Shown here piece after piece: positions 23,886 through 33,251 of a stretch of 64,000 nt of DNA. A program made the translations under genes and the position numbers. This stretch comes from Microbacterium sufflavum (GTDB lineage: Bacteria; Actinomycetota; Actinomycetes; Actinomycetales; Microbacteriaceae). Numbering within the stretch: position 1 is the stretch's first letter; the number at the start of each line of letters is the position of its first letter. The DNA lies in NCBI RefSeq assembly GCF_023091155.1, contig NZ_JAHWXK010000001.1, positions 682,001 to 746,000 of the forward strand, in the 5' to 3' direction. Below the pieces are notes generated by a model. That model saw only the letters and a list, made by a program, of their open reading frames with translations, ran no database searches and was not told where the DNA came from.

Positions 23886-25517
23886 TCAGGACGCCAGCGA
23901 GGCCCCGGGGATCGCGGCCAGCAGCTCCCGCGTGTACGGGTGCTGCGGGTCGTCGAAGATGCGCTCCGGTGTGCCGCTCTCGACCACGACCCCGCGCTGC
24001 ATCACGTGCACCTCGTCGGAGATCATCCGCACGACCGCGAGGTCGTGGCTGATGAAGAGGTAGCTGAGGCCGAGGCGCGTCTGCAGCTCCGCCAGCAGAT
24101 CGAGGATCTGCGCCTGCACCAGCACGTCGAGCGCCGACACGGCCTCGTCGAGCACCACCAGCTCGGGTTCGAGCGCCAGGGCCCGCGCGATCGCCACGCG
24201 CTGCCGTTGTCCGCCGGAGAGCTCGTGCGGCAGCCGCTCGGCCATCGCGGCCGGGAGCGCCACCTGCTCCAGCAGCTCCAGGACGCGGGCGTGACGCGAG
24301 GCCGCGGTGCCGATGCGGTGCACGCGCAGCGGTTCCGCGATCGACTGCTCCACGGTGAACCGCGGGTCGAGCGAGGCGTAGGGGTTCTGGAACACCGGCT
24401 GCACGCGGCGGCGCAGGGCGAACAGCTCCTTGCGGCGCAGCGTGGTGAGGTCGAGCCCGTCGAACAGGATCGATCCGGAGGTGGCGTCCTCCAGCCCCAG
24501 CACCATGTTCGCGGTCGTGGACTTGCCCGACCCGGACTCCCCCACGATCGACACGGTCGTGCCGCGGCGGATCGTGAGGCTCACACCGTCGACCGCCGTG
24601 AAGGTCTGCGGCTCCCCGGCCTTGGCGCCGCGCACCGGGAACTCCTTGCGCAGGTCGCGGATCTCCACGAACGGCACGGCGTCGGTCGCGGCCGTGCGCG
24701 CGGGCAGGGCGTCGCGCCGGGAGGAGAGGCTCGGCGCCGCGGCCAGCAGCTGCCTGGTGTACTCGTGCTGCGGGTTGCCCAGCACCTGGGCGGACGTGCC
24801 CTCCTCGACCACGCGGCCCCGGAACATGACCACGATGCGGTCGGCGCGCTCGGCCGCGAGCGCCAGGTCGTGCGTGATGAGGAAGACCGCGGTCCCGAGC
24901 TCGTCGGTGAGCTGGTCGAGCTGGTCGAGGATGCGGCGCTGCACCGTGACGTCGAGGGCCGAGGTGGGCTCGTCGGCGATCAGCAGCCGGGGCTTGCACG
25001 CGAGCCCCATCGCGATCAGCACGCGCTGGCGCATCCCGCCGGAGAACTCGTGCGGGTACTGCCGTGCGCGCCGGGCGGCGTCGGCGATGCCCACCATCTC
25101 CAGCAGCTCGACCACGCGGACCTTCGTCGCCTCGCCGCTGGTGTGACCGTGCACCTCCAGCGCCTCGCCGATCTGCTCCCCCACGCGCATGAGCGGGTTG
25201 AGGTTCGACATCGGGTCCTGCGGCACGAGGCCGATCCCGGCGCCGCGCAGCGAGATCATCGCGCTCTCGGGCAGCTCGGTCAGCTCGCGCCCGTCGAAGC
25301 GGATGCTGCCCGCCGTGATCACGCCGTTCTCGGGGAGCAGGCGGTTGACGGCGGCGGCGGTCGTGGACTTCCCCGAGCCGGACTCGCCGACCACCGCGAC
25401 GGTCTCGCCCGCGGCGATGTCGATGTTCACGTCGCTGATCGCGGTGATCAGCTCGGAACCGGTCCGGAAGGCGACAGCGAGGCCGTCGATGCTCAGCACG
25501 GGCGGGGTGGTGCTCAT
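23886..25517 (-). CDS. Double ABC ATPase for a peptide/muropeptide importer (DppD-DppF fusion type)
   Basis: Energises the importer formed by the upstream lipoprotein and permeases. In its 543 residues, two complete nucleotide-binding domains are joined. Domain 1 has Walker A GESGSGKST, signature FSGGMRQRV and Walker B LLIADEPTSALD. Domain 2 has GESGSGKST, LSGGQRQRV and LVVLDEAVSALD. Each half carries the oligopeptide-transporter extension. The ATG at 25517 overlaps the stop of the serine hydrolase by 4 bases. It is the last gene of the murQ-anmK operon, so the transporter's cargo is inferred to be a cell-wall-derived compound. Confidence 0.93.
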   Translation of the reverse strand: MSTTPPVLSIDGLAVAFRTGSELITAISDVNIDIAAGETVAVVGESGSGKSTTAAAVNRLLPENGVITAGSIRFDGRELTELPESAMISLRGAGIGLVPQDPMSNLNPLMRVGEQIGEALEVHGHTSGEATKVRVVELLEMVGIADAARRARQYPHEFSGGMRQRVLIAMGLACKPRLLIADEPTSALDVTVQRRILDQLDQLTDELGTAVFLITHDLALAAERADRIVVMFRGRVVEEGTSAQVLGNPQHEYTRQLLAAAPSLSSRRDALPARTAATDAVPFVEIRDLRKEFPVRGAKAGEPQTFTAVDGVSLTIRRGTTVSIVGESGSGKSTTANMVLGLEDATSGSILFDGLDLTTLRRKELFALRRRVQPVFQNPYASLDPRFTVEQSIAEPLRVHRIGTAASRHARVLELLEQVALPAAMAERLPHELSGGQRQRVAIARALALEPELVVLDEAVSALDVLVQAQILDLLAELQTRLGLSYLFISHDLAVVRMISDEVHVMQRGVVVESGTPERIFDDPQHPYTRELLAAIPGASLAS

Positions 25518-26620
25518 GGGGTACTCGTTCCTTCGGGGTCCAGGAGGGCGGGCAGCGCCGCACGCCACAGGGTCTCGGTCGGGGCGATCTCGGCCGCGAG
25601 GAGACGGGTGCTCAGCAGCACGGCCGCGGTGCCCGTCGCCGGCACGAGGCCGAGCGCGCAGCCGGTGTAGCCCGGGTGCCACAGCAGACGGGTGGGGCGG
25701 CCGTCGACCGGCACGGTGTCGCTGCGCCAGCCCAGGGCCTGACCGGCGTCCGGGCCGTCGCGGAAGAAGTCGGCGACCGCGTCGGGGTGCCAGAGGTCGG
25801 TGTGCCGGTCGGCGTCGGCGAGCGCGGCGCCGAGCGTGAGCAGGTCATCGACCGTGCCGAACAGGCCCGCGTGCCCGGAGACGCCGCCGAGCGCGTGGAA
25901 GCAGTTGCCGTCGTTGACGCTGCCGGCGATCTCGTCCTCCCGCCACGGGAAGTGCCGGCGCGACGTGAGGATCGGGTAGGGGTCGCCCGTGGCCACCATG
26001 CGGCGCTCGGCGGCGTCGCCGATGCCGGAGGACGCGACGGGAGGGCCGACGGGGCCGTAGCCCGTGTGCGCGAGTCCCAGCGGCGCGGTCACCAGCTCGC
26101 GCACGGCGGCGTCGAGCGGAAGGCCGGTCACCGCGGTGATGAGGCGCCCGAGCAGGATGAAGCCCAGGTCGGAGTAGTGCCGCCCCTCGTCGAGGCCGTA
26201 GCGCAGCGGCAGGGCGTCCACGACCGCGTCGGCGGGGGCGGGGTCGAGGTACAGCGGCTGCCACTCCCACAGTCCGGCGCGGTGCTGCAGCAGGTGGCGC
26301 ACCGTGGTGCCGGGAGCGCACGCGGTGCCCGGAAGGAAGCGGTCGACCGGGTCGTCGACGCCGAGGTCGCCCGTGCTCACCAGGCGCAGCAGAGCCGTGG
26401 TGGTGGCCGCGACCTTCGACACCGAGGCGAGGTCGAAGGCGGTGTCGCGCGTGACCGGGGTTCCCGCGAGGTCCGCGAGCCCGTCCACCGCGACGTCACG
26501 CGAGGTGCGCGTGACCACCCCCGCGACCACCGCGCGGGGGGCGGTGTCGCCGCGCATCACCGCCGCGACGGCCCCCGCAGCGCTCGCGCCGCGCACCTGG
26601 CCTGCTCCGTGGCCGCTCAC
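25514..26620 (-). CDS. Serine hydrolase (beta-lactamase/penicillin-binding family)
   Basis: Beta-lactamase-related hydrolase of 368 residues. The nucleophile motif S-x-x-K is SVSK in FDLASVSKVAATTT (about residues 65-80). A YSD in HYSDLGFILLGRLI fills the Tyr-x-Asn position, and a GGVSGHAGLFGT block and WHPGYTG follow. No signal peptide is evident, so it is probably cytoplasmic. The GTG at 26620 overlaps the anmK stop by 4 bases. A comparable serine hydrolase (YbbE) sits in the Bacillus MurNAc-recycling cluster, so a role on MurNAc-peptides or their esters is plausible but unproven. Confidence 0.88.
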   Translation of the reverse strand: MSGHGAGQVRGASAAGAVAAVMRGDTAPRAVVAGVVTRTSRDVAVDGLADLAGTPVTRDTAFDLASVSKVAATTTALLRLVSTGDLGVDDPVDRFLPGTACAPGTTVRHLLQHRAGLWEWQPLYLDPAPADAVVDALPLRYGLDEGRHYSDLGFILLGRLITAVTGLPLDAAVRELVTAPLGLAHTGYGPVGPPVASSGIGDAAERRMVATGDPYPILTSRRHFPWREDEIAGSVNDGNCFHALGGVSGHAGLFGTVDDLLTLGAALADADRHTDLWHPDAVADFFRDGPDAGQALGWRSDTVPVDGRPTRLLWHPGYTGCALGLVPATGTAAVLLSTRLLAAEIAPTETLWRAALPALLDPEGTSTP

Positions 26621-27807
26621 GACGCCGTCGCCTCCCCGAGCGTGAGCGAATCGATCGCCGCGACCGGCTCCGGCATGTGCAGCGGGCCGGCGCCGGGCGT
26701 GATCGTGCCGAGGATGCGGGGCTCGCGGGCGCCCGTGCCGCCGGGGACGATGGCGGGGACGCCGTGCATCGTGGACCAGCCGATGAGCGCGAGCAGGATC
26801 GCCTCCTTGCTGTCGGCGGGAGCTCCCAGCTCGTCGGCCAGCACGACCTCGGTCTCCGGCAGCGCGGCGCGCAGACCCTCGAGGATCAGCGGGTTGCGGC
26901 ACCCGCCGCCCGAGACGGCGAGGAAGCCGATGCCCGCCGCGGCGACGTCGCGGGCGACCGTGCGGACCGTGAGCTCGGTGAGCGTGCGCACGACATCGGC
27001 GACCGGGATGTCGCGGCCCTGCGCGGCCAGGTGCTCGTGCACGTAGCCGAGGTGGAAGTGCTCCTTGCCGGTGCTCTTCGGCGGCGTCAGCGCATAGTAC
27101 GGGTCGTCGAGGAGGGCCGACAGCAGCGCCTCGTCGACGCGGCCGGTGCGCGCCACGGCCGCATCGTCGTCGTAGCCGAGCGGGTTGAGCCCGTGCTCCA
27201 CGATGACCGCGTCGACCAGCGCGTTCGCGGGACCGATGTCGTAGGCGACCAGGCCGTCCTGGCGCACGACCGTCATGTTCGAGATGCCGCCGAGGTTGAC
27301 GGCCGCCGTGACCCCGGCTCGTCCGCGCAGCAGCAGCTCGTCGAGGAACGACACCAGCGGGGCGCCGTGGCCGCCCGCGGTGATGTCGCGGATGCGGATG
27401 TCCGACACCACGGGCACCCCGACCCTCTCCGCGATCCAGGCGGGCTGCCCGATCTGCAGGGTCCCCAGGGCGTGGGCGCCGTCGACCCAGTGGTACACGG
27501 TCTGCCCGTGGGAGCAGATCGCGTCGGCCCCGCCGACCTGCGCGGCGATGTCGGCCGCGACGTCGGCGAACGCCTGGCCGATGAGGGTGTCGAGCTCCGC
27601 GACCTCGGCGAGCGTGGTCGGCGCGGGCGGGAGGGCGGCGATCAGCCGGGCGCGCAGCTCCGGCGCGTACGGCACGCTCGTGGCCGCGAGCACGGTGCCG
27701 GTCAGGTCGACGCCGTGGTCGGTGAAGCCCCCGCTGGTCGCGAAGTCGACGACGGCGGCATCGATCCCGTCGTGCGAGGTGCCGGAGATCAGTCCGAGGA
27801 CGCGCAT
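26617..27807 (-). CDS. anmK: Anhydro-N-acetylmuramic acid kinase
   Basis: Converts 1,6-anhydroMurNAc plus ATP to MurNAc-6-phosphate in cell-wall recycling. The 396-residue length is typical. The N-terminal motif GLISGTSHDGIDAAVVD has the catalytic Asp, and CSHGQTVYH, NLGGISNMTVV, DIGPANALVD and SGGGCRNPLI follow in the expected order. The ATG at 27807 shares one base with the murQ stop (TGATG). The next gene overlaps by 4 bases. Its presence implies that 1,6-anhydromuropeptides enter the cell, which is noteworthy because lytic transglycosylase products are less often recycled in Gram-positives. Confidence 0.95.
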   Translation of the reverse strand: MRVLGLISGTSHDGIDAAVVDFATSGGFTDHGVDLTGTVLAATSVPYAPELRARLIAALPPAPTTLAEVAELDTLIGQAFADVAADIAAQVGGADAICSHGQTVYHWVDGAHALGTLQIGQPAWIAERVGVPVVSDIRIRDITAGGHGAPLVSFLDELLLRGRAGVTAAVNLGGISNMTVVRQDGLVAYDIGPANALVDAVIVEHGLNPLGYDDDAAVARTGRVDEALLSALLDDPYYALTPPKSTGKEHFHLGYVHEHLAAQGRDIPVADVVRTLTELTVRTVARDVAAAGIGFLAVSGGGCRNPLILEGLRAALPETEVVLADELGAPADSKEAILLALIGWSTMHGVPAIVPGGTGAREPRILGTITPGAGPLHMPEPVAAIDSLTLGEATAS

Positions 27808-28712
27808 CAGTTCTCCTCCAGTGCCGTGCGCAGGCGTCCGCCTGCCGCGGTGAGTCGGGTGGTGGCCGCGGCGAGGTCCTCGCCGCGGCGGATCATGATC
27901 GACGCGAGCTTCACGTCCCAGGCGGCGGTCTCCAGCGCCGCGACCGCGGTGTCGCGATCGACCTCGGCGATCGTGCGCACCATACGGATCGCGCGCTCGC
28001 GGAGCTTGTGGTTCGTGGCCTTCACGTCGACCATCAGGTTGCCGTAGGCCTTGCCGCCTCGCACCATCGAGATGGTCGAGAACATGTTGAGCACGAGCTT
28101 CTGCGCCGTGCCCGACTTGAGGCGGGTGGAACCCGACAGCACCTCGGGGCCGACCTCGACCTCGATGCCGTGCTCGGCGACGGCGCTCAGCGGGGTGTCC
28201 GCGTTGCACGACAGCCCGATGCCCAGCGCCCCGCGCTCGCGCGCCCGGCGGACGGCCGCGACCACGTACGGGGTGCGGCCGCTCGAGGCGATGCCGATCA
28301 CGGTGTCGAGCGGGCCGATGCCGGCGGCGTCGATCGCGGCGGCTCCGGCCTCGGCGTCGTCTTCCGCGCCCTCGACCGGGTTCACGATCGCGCCGGGCCC
28401 GCCGGCCATGATGGCGAACACCAGCTCTGGCGGCGTGCTGAACGTGGGCGGGCATTCCGAGGCGTCGAGCACCCCGATGCGACCGGGCGTCCCTGCCCCG
28501 ACGTAGACCAGCCGTCCGCCCCGCGCCATCCGCTCCGCGGTGGCCTCGATGGCCGGGACGATCTGCGGCAGTGCGCGCCGCACGGCCGCGGGCACCGTGG
28601 CGTCGGCGTCGTTCATGGTCTGGGCGAGCTCCGCCACGCTCATCTGGTCGAGTCGCGCGTAGCGGGGGTCGCTGGCCTCGGTGGCGAGGGCGCCGAGATC
28701 CTCCAGGGTCAT
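27807..28712 (-). CDS. murQ: N-acetylmuramic acid 6-phosphate etherase
   Basis: Cleaves the lactyl ether of MurNAc-6-P to give GlcNAc-6-P and D-lactate. The SIS-domain protein has 301 residues, the normal length. The signature VLDASECPPTFSTPPELV contains the catalytic Glu. The phosphate loop reads GAGTPGRIG where GTSGR is usual, a Ser-to-Pro change. ASSGRTPYVV and the C-terminal VKATNHKLRERAIRMV segment (second catalytic Glu region) are present. The ATG at 28712 overlaps the dppC-like stop by 4 bases. It acts immediately after AnmK, whose gene follows. Confidence 0.95.
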   Translation of the reverse strand: MTLEDLGALATEASDPRYARLDQMSVAELAQTMNDADATVPAAVRRALPQIVPAIEATAERMARGGRLVYVGAGTPGRIGVLDASECPPTFSTPPELVFAIMAGGPGAIVNPVEGAEDDAEAGAAAIDAAGIGPLDTVIGIASSGRTPYVVAAVRRARERGALGIGLSCNADTPLSAVAEHGIEVEVGPEVLSGSTRLKSGTAQKLVLNMFSTISMVRGGKAYGNLMVDVKATNHKLRERAIRMVRTIAEVDRDTAVAALETAAWDVKLASIMIRRGEDLAAATTRLTAAGGRLRTALEEN

Positions 28713-29596
28713 CGCTTCCCCCGGTTCCGCGGGTCGAGGCTGTCGCGCAGCCCGTCGCCCAGCAGGTTGAGCCCGACCACGAGCAGCACCACGACCACGC
28801 CGGGCGCGATCATGGTCCACGGCGCGATGGTGACGAGCGTGCGCGCCTCGAAGATCATCGAGCCGAGCGACGGCGCGGGCGGCGGCGTGCCGAGGCCGAG
28901 GAAGCTCAGCGACGCCTCGGTCAGCACGGCCCACGACAGCGACAGCGTGACCTGCACGATGATGATCGACGTGATGTTGGGCAGCACGTGCCGGAACATC
29001 GTGGCCATGCGGCCCTGCCCCGTGCTCTTGGCGGCCTTGACGTACTCGACCTCGCGCAGCGACAGCACCGGGCCGCGCGTGACGCGGATGAAGATCGGCA
29101 CGTAGACGATCGCGATGGCCACGGCGATCGTGAACCAGTTGCGGTCGAACACCGAGGCGAGCGACAGCGCCAGCAGCAGCGGCGGGAACGCGAACAGGAC
29201 GTTGGTGACCGCGGTGATCGCGCCGTCGGAGATGCCGCGGTAGAAGCCGGCGATGAGGCCGCAGACCGTGCCGACCACGGTCGCGAACGCCACCGCGACG
29301 ACCGAGATCAGCGCCGAGTTCGCGACGCCGGCGGCCACGCGCGAGAACACGTCGCGGCCGAACTGGTCGGTGCCGAACCAGTGCACGGCCGACGGCGGCT
29401 GCAGACGCGAGGGCGGATCCTGCGCCAGCGGGTCGAAGGGCAGCAGCCCGAACGCCGACACGACGCTGAGCACCGCCAGCAGGAACACGATGATGAGGCC
29501 GGCGAGCCCGCTGCGGCTGCGCAGCAGGAGACGCACGCGCTCCATGGTGCGCCCTCCGCCGGGGGCGAGGGCCGGGGTCTGAGAGATGTCGGTCAT
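28709..29596 (-). CDS. ABC importer permease, DppC/OppC family
   Basis: Second transmembrane subunit of the peptide-type importer, 295 residues with about six hydrophobic segments. A DppC-type N-terminal extension precedes TM1 (RLLLRSRSGLAGLIIVF). The EAA loop that contacts the ATPase is near EYVKAAKSTGQGRMATMFRH. The ATG at 29596 overlaps the DppB-like stop by 4 bases, and its own stop overlaps the murQ start by 4 bases, linking transport and metabolism tightly. Confidence 0.93.
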   Translation of the reverse strand: MTDISQTPALAPGGGRTMERVRLLLRSRSGLAGLIIVFLLAVLSVVSAFGLLPFDPLAQDPPSRLQPPSAVHWFGTDQFGRDVFSRVAAGVANSALISVVAVAFATVVGTVCGLIAGFYRGISDGAITAVTNVLFAFPPLLLALSLASVFDRNWFTIAVAIAIVYVPIFIRVTRGPVLSLREVEYVKAAKSTGQGRMATMFRHVLPNITSIIIVQVTLSLSWAVLTEASLSFLGLGTPPPAPSLGSMIFEARTLVTIAPWTMIAPGVVVVLLVVGLNLLGDGLRDSLDPRNRGKR

Positions 29597-30564
29597 GCGG
29601 CACGCACCCGGGGATCGATGACCCGGTACAGCAGGTCGGTGAGCAGGTTGACGATGACGAAGGCGAGCGCGATCACCAGCACGGTGCTCTGCACGAGCGC
29701 GTACTCCTTCTGCTGGATGCCGAGCAGCACCTGACGGCCGATGCCGGGGAGCGAGAAGATCTGCTCCACCACGACGGCGCCGCCGAGCAGGTAGCCGAAC
29801 TGCAGGCCGGTCATGGTGACGATCGGGACCAGCGCGTTGCCGAGCACGTGGCGCACCTGGAGGCGGCGCGGCGGCACGCCCTTCGCCCGGGCCGTGCGGA
29901 TGAAGTCGTTCGCGCGGATCTCGAGCACGGCGGTGCGGGTCGTGCGCATGATGGGCGCCGCGATGCCGAAGCCGAGCACGATCGACGGGAGCAGCATCTG
30001 CTGCAGGTTCAGCAGCGGGTCGTCGAACAGCCGCGCGTAGCCCTGGCCGTTGGGGTTGAAGCCGAGCGACTGCGCCAGGATCGCCAGCAGCGCCGTGCCG
30101 AGCAGGAACGCCGGGATGGAGAGGCCCGCGAGTCCCACGACCTGGCCGACGCCGTCGCGGAGCGAGTCCGGCTTGGAGGCCGACAGCATGCCGAGCGGGA
30201 TGCCGATCGCGAGGGCGATCACGATCGAGAGGATCGCGAGCTCGAACGTGACGGGCAGGGCGGCCGCGGTGAGGTCGAGCACGCTCGTCTGCGCCCGCGA
30301 CGAGAAGCCGAGGTTGCCGGTGAAGATGTTGCCCAGCCAGGAGAAGAACTGCACGAACAGCGGCTGGTCCAGGCCGTAGTAGGCCTCGAGAGCCTCCCGC
30401 TGCGCCGGGGTGAGCGCGGCGGCCTCGGTGCCGAGTCCCGAGCTGATCTGGTCGCCGGGGATGGCGCGCAGCATCAGGAAGACGAACACGGCGACCCCGA
30501 AGAGGGTGCCGAGGGCTGCGAGGATGCGTCGCAGCACGCTGTTGCGGAGGAGCTGTCTGAACAT
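29593..30564 (-). CDS. ABC importer permease, DppB/OppB family
   Basis: First transmembrane subunit, 323 residues with about six hydrophobic segments. The N-terminal family pattern is LGTLFGVAVFVFLMLRAIPGD. The EAA loop region is FIRTARAKGVPPRRLQVRHV, and the family's VVVEQIFSLPGIGRQVL block is near the C-terminus. The start is the ATG at 30564, 70 bases downstream of the lipoprotein gene. It pairs with the DppC-like subunit to form the channel. Confidence 0.94.
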   Translation of the reverse strand: MFRQLLRNSVLRRILAALGTLFGVAVFVFLMLRAIPGDQISSGLGTEAAALTPAQREALEAYYGLDQPLFVQFFSWLGNIFTGNLGFSSRAQTSVLDLTAAALPVTFELAILSIVIALAIGIPLGMLSASKPDSLRDGVGQVVGLAGLSIPAFLLGTALLAILAQSLGFNPNGQGYARLFDDPLLNLQQMLLPSIVLGFGIAAPIMRTTRTAVLEIRANDFIRTARAKGVPPRRLQVRHVLGNALVPIVTMTGLQFGYLLGGAVVVEQIFSLPGIGRQVLLGIQQKEYALVQSTVLVIALAFVIVNLLTDLLYRVIDPRVRAA

Positions 30565-30634
30565 GCGCGTGTGAGGGTGCCTGTCGTCGGAGGGGGACGG
30601 AGGGGGCGCGGGCGGCCGCGCCCCCTCCGGTCCG

Positions 30635-32185
30635 CTACTGGATGGAGGTGGTCCGCAGGTACTGCAGCGAGCCGTTCGCCATCGGGGTGAAGCCGTCCAC
30701 GCTGGTGGCGGTGGCCGTGTAGGTGTAGCTGGTGAACAGCCAGATCCAGGCGGCGTTGTCCTCGAGGTTCTCGGAGACCTCGGCGTAGATCTCCTTGCGC
30801 TTCTCGGTGTCGGCGGTCTGGCGGCCCTCCGCGAACAGCGCGTCGAGCTCGGGCGAGGAGTACCCCGCGACCTTGTTCAGGTTGCCGGTGCTGGTGAAGT
30901 AGCGCCCGTACATGCCGTCGGGGTCGGGGCGTCCGCCGTTGAGGGCGACCGCGGCGTCGAAGTCGGCAGCGATCCAGCGGTCGACGAACGCGCCGGACTC
31001 GAGCACCTCGAGGTCGAGCGTGATGTCGGCGTCGGCGAGCTGCGCCTTCAGGTTCTGCGCCTCGTTGACGGAGGTGGCGTACTCGCCCTGCGACACGATC
31101 GTCTTGATCGTGACGCCGTCCTCCTTGCCGGCCTTCTTCAGGTATTCGGCCGCCTTGTCGAGGTCGCGCTCGGGGCACGGGCGCGCGTCGGGGTCGGACT
31201 TGAACGCCGGCGACGTGATGGGCCCGGTGACCTCGCCCTCGCCGAGCGCGGCGGTCTCCAGCACCTCCTCGCGGTCGATCGCGCACTGGATCGCGAGCCG
31301 CACGTTCACGTCGGCCAGGTCGCCGCGCGTGGCGTTGAGCTGAAGGGCGTGGTAGCTGAGCTGCGGGGTCGTGGCGACCTCGACGTTCGCGCCCTCGGCG
31401 GTCTGGGCGACCAGCGGGTCGTCGAACACCGCGAGCTGCACGTTGCCGGACTGCATGGCCGACACGATCGACGACTCGTCGGGGATCACGCGGAACTCGA
31501 CCGTGTCGAGCAGCGCCTTGTCGCCCCAGTAGTCGTCGTTCTTGGCGAGCGTGAGCGACTGGCTGGCGGTGCGGTCCTCGAGCACGAACGGGCCGGTGCC
31601 GTTCGGGGTGGTGTTGAGCGCTTCCTCGGTGTCGTCGGAGGAGAGCATGGCCATGTTGATCACGGCGAGGTTGGCGGGCAGGGCCGCGTCGGGGGCGCTG
31701 AGGGTGAGGGTGACGGTGGTCTCGTCGGTCGCCTCGACCGCGGTGACGGACGCGAGCGAGCTGCGCGCGACGGCCGCGGTGGCCTCGGCGGCGATCGCGT
31801 CGAGGGAGTACTTCACGTCTTCGGAGCCGAACGTGCTGCCGTCGGCGAAGGTGACGCCCTCGCGGAGGTGGAAGGTGACGGTGAGGCCGTCTTCCGAGAC
31901 GTCCCACGACTCGGCGAGGCCGGGCACCACGTTCAGGTCCTCGTCGAACTCGGTGAGCGTGCCGTACAGGTTCTGCAGGACGTTGACCGCCTGGAACTGC
32001 GTGGCCTTCCACGGGAAGAGGGTGTCCGGGTCGCTGGTGACGCCGATGACGAGGTCGCCGCCCGCGGTGCCGCCCTCGGAGGGCGAGGGGTTCGACGCCG
32101 GCGCGGAACACCCGGTGATGACGAGCGCCATCGCGACGCCCGCGGCGGAGAGAGCGCCGAATGACGCCCGCCGTACTGTGCTCAT
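30635..32185 (-). CDS. Substrate-binding lipoprotein, SBP_bac_5 (peptide/nickel) family
   Basis: Extracellular solute receptor for the ABC importer. The 516-residue product has a lipoprotein signal, a hydrophobic core ending ALVITGC, with acylation at Cys24, then a Ser/Pro/Gly linker SAPASNPSPSEGGTAGG. Family blocks include VVPGLAESWDVSEDGLTVTF and NGTGPFVLEDR. The ATG at 32185 begins MSTVRRASFG. It is the first gene of the operon whose later members are murQ, anmK, a serine hydrolase and the ATPase, so the ligand is inferred to be muropeptide or anhydroMurNAc-peptide. A generic dipeptide role cannot be excluded. Confidence 0.93.
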   Translation of the reverse strand: MSTVRRASFGALSAAGVAMALVITGCSAPASNPSPSEGGTAGGDLVIGVTSDPDTLFPWKATQFQAVNVLQNLYGTLTEFDEDLNVVPGLAESWDVSEDGLTVTFHLREGVTFADGSTFGSEDVKYSLDAIAAEATAAVARSSLASVTAVEATDETTVTLTLSAPDAALPANLAVINMAMLSSDDTEEALNTTPNGTGPFVLEDRTASQSLTLAKNDDYWGDKALLDTVEFRVIPDESSIVSAMQSGNVQLAVFDDPLVAQTAEGANVEVATTPQLSYHALQLNATRGDLADVNVRLAIQCAIDREEVLETAALGEGEVTGPITSPAFKSDPDARPCPERDLDKAAEYLKKAGKEDGVTIKTIVSQGEYATSVNEAQNLKAQLADADITLDLEVLESGAFVDRWIAADFDAAVALNGGRPDPDGMYGRYFTSTGNLNKVAGYSSPELDALFAEGRQTADTEKRKEIYAEVSENLEDNAAWIWLFTSYTYTATATSVDGFTPMANGSLQYLRTTSIQ

Positions 32186-32304
32186 GCTGTTTCCTCCTGG
32201 CTGGGACCGCGTCGCCCTGGCTGGGTTCAGGCGATGCTGCCTGACGTCCCGTGAACATCGTCGGTCTGGGTGGTACCAAAAGTACACGAAGGTCGCTGTC
32301 GGTG

Positions 32305-32327
32305 TAACAGAAGTTCCTCTACTGTTA
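32305..32327. promoter_or_regulatory. Candidate MurR/RpiR operator
   Basis: Inverted repeat TAACAG (32305-32310) and CTGTTA (32322-32327), with additional symmetric AG/CT bases inside. It lies in the 163-base gap between the lipoprotein gene and the RpiR regulator, just upstream of the regulator's RBS (cggag, 32339) and ATG. Confidence 0.55.
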
Positions 32328-32348
32328 TGAACACCGATCGGAGAACAC

Positions 32349-33251
32349 ATGTCCCACGACGCCGCCCGCGACGACGCCGGCGCTCCCCCCGTGCTGGTGC
32401 GCATGCGGGCGATCCGCCCCGAGCTCCGCCCGAGCGAGCAGCGCATCGCCGATCTCTTCCTCGCCGACCCGGCCGCCACCGCCGGCCTCTCGGTCGCCGA
32501 GCTCGCCCACCGCTGCGACACCTCCACCACCTCCGTCGTCCGCTTCTGCAAGCGCCTGGGATACGAGCACGTGCGCGAGCTGCGCAACCACGTGCTGCGC
32601 GAGGTGGAGCGCGAGACGTACGACACCGCCGCGCTCCCCGCCGTGTCGGGCGACATCGACCGCAACGACACGCTCGCCGACATCGTGGCGAAGGTCTCCC
32701 TCGCCGAGACGCTGTCGCTCGCCGACACCGCCAAGGTGCTCGACACCGAGTCGCTGCGCGCCGCGGTCGAGGCGATCACGTCGTCGAGCCGCGTCGACAT
32801 CTTCGGTGTCGGGGCCAGCTCGATCGTCGGCCTCGACCTCCAGCGCAAGCTCACCCGGATCGGGCGGACGGCCCTGGAGTGGTCCGATCCGCACGCCGCC
32901 TGGACCTCCGCCGCCACCCTCGGCCCCGGCAACGTCGCCATCGCGGTGTCGCACAGCGGCGCGACCACCGACACCATCGAGTTCCTCCTCCTCGCCCGCA
33001 AGGCGGGGGCCACCACGATCGCGATCACCAACCACGCGGGCGCGCCGCTGGCCGGGCAGGCCGACATCGTGCTGACGACCGCCGCGCGCGAGACCGGGTT
33101 CCGCTCCGGCGCACTCGGCAGCCGCATCGCCCAGCTCATGGTCGTCGACTGCATCTTCATCGGGGTCGCCCAGTCGAACTACGACCGCTCGATGGAGGCG
33201 CTGCGCGACACGTTCGCGGCCGTGCACCACGTGCGCGCCAACGGCGCATGA
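32349..33251 (+). CDS. MurR/RpiR-family transcriptional regulator with SIS domain
   Basis: Sugar-phosphate-responsive regulator of 300 residues. An RpiR-type HTH occupies about residues 12-80 (PSEQRIADLFLADPAATAGL and CDTSTTSVVRFCKRLGY). A SIS domain, about 130-265, contains FGVGASSIVGLDLQRKLTRIG and VSHSGATTDT, which bind phosphosugars. It is divergent from the muropeptide-type operon, so MurNAc-6-P, made by AnmK and consumed by MurQ, is the obvious effector by analogy with E. coli MurR. Its stop overlaps the MFS gene start by 4 bases. Confidence 0.92.
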   Translation: MSHDAARDDAGAPPVLVRMRAIRPELRPSEQRIADLFLADPAATAGLSVAELAHRCDTSTTSVVRFCKRLGYEHVRELRNHVLREVERETYDTAALPAVSGDIDRNDTLADIVAKVSLAETLSLADTAKVLDTESLRAAVEAITSSSRVDIFGVGASSIVGLDLQRKLTRIGRTALEWSDPHAAWTSAATLGPGNVAIAVSHSGATTDTIEFLLLARKAGATTIAITNHAGAPLAGQADIVLTTAARETGFRSGALGSRIAQLMVVDCIFIGVAQSNYDRSMEALRDTFAAVHHVRANGA

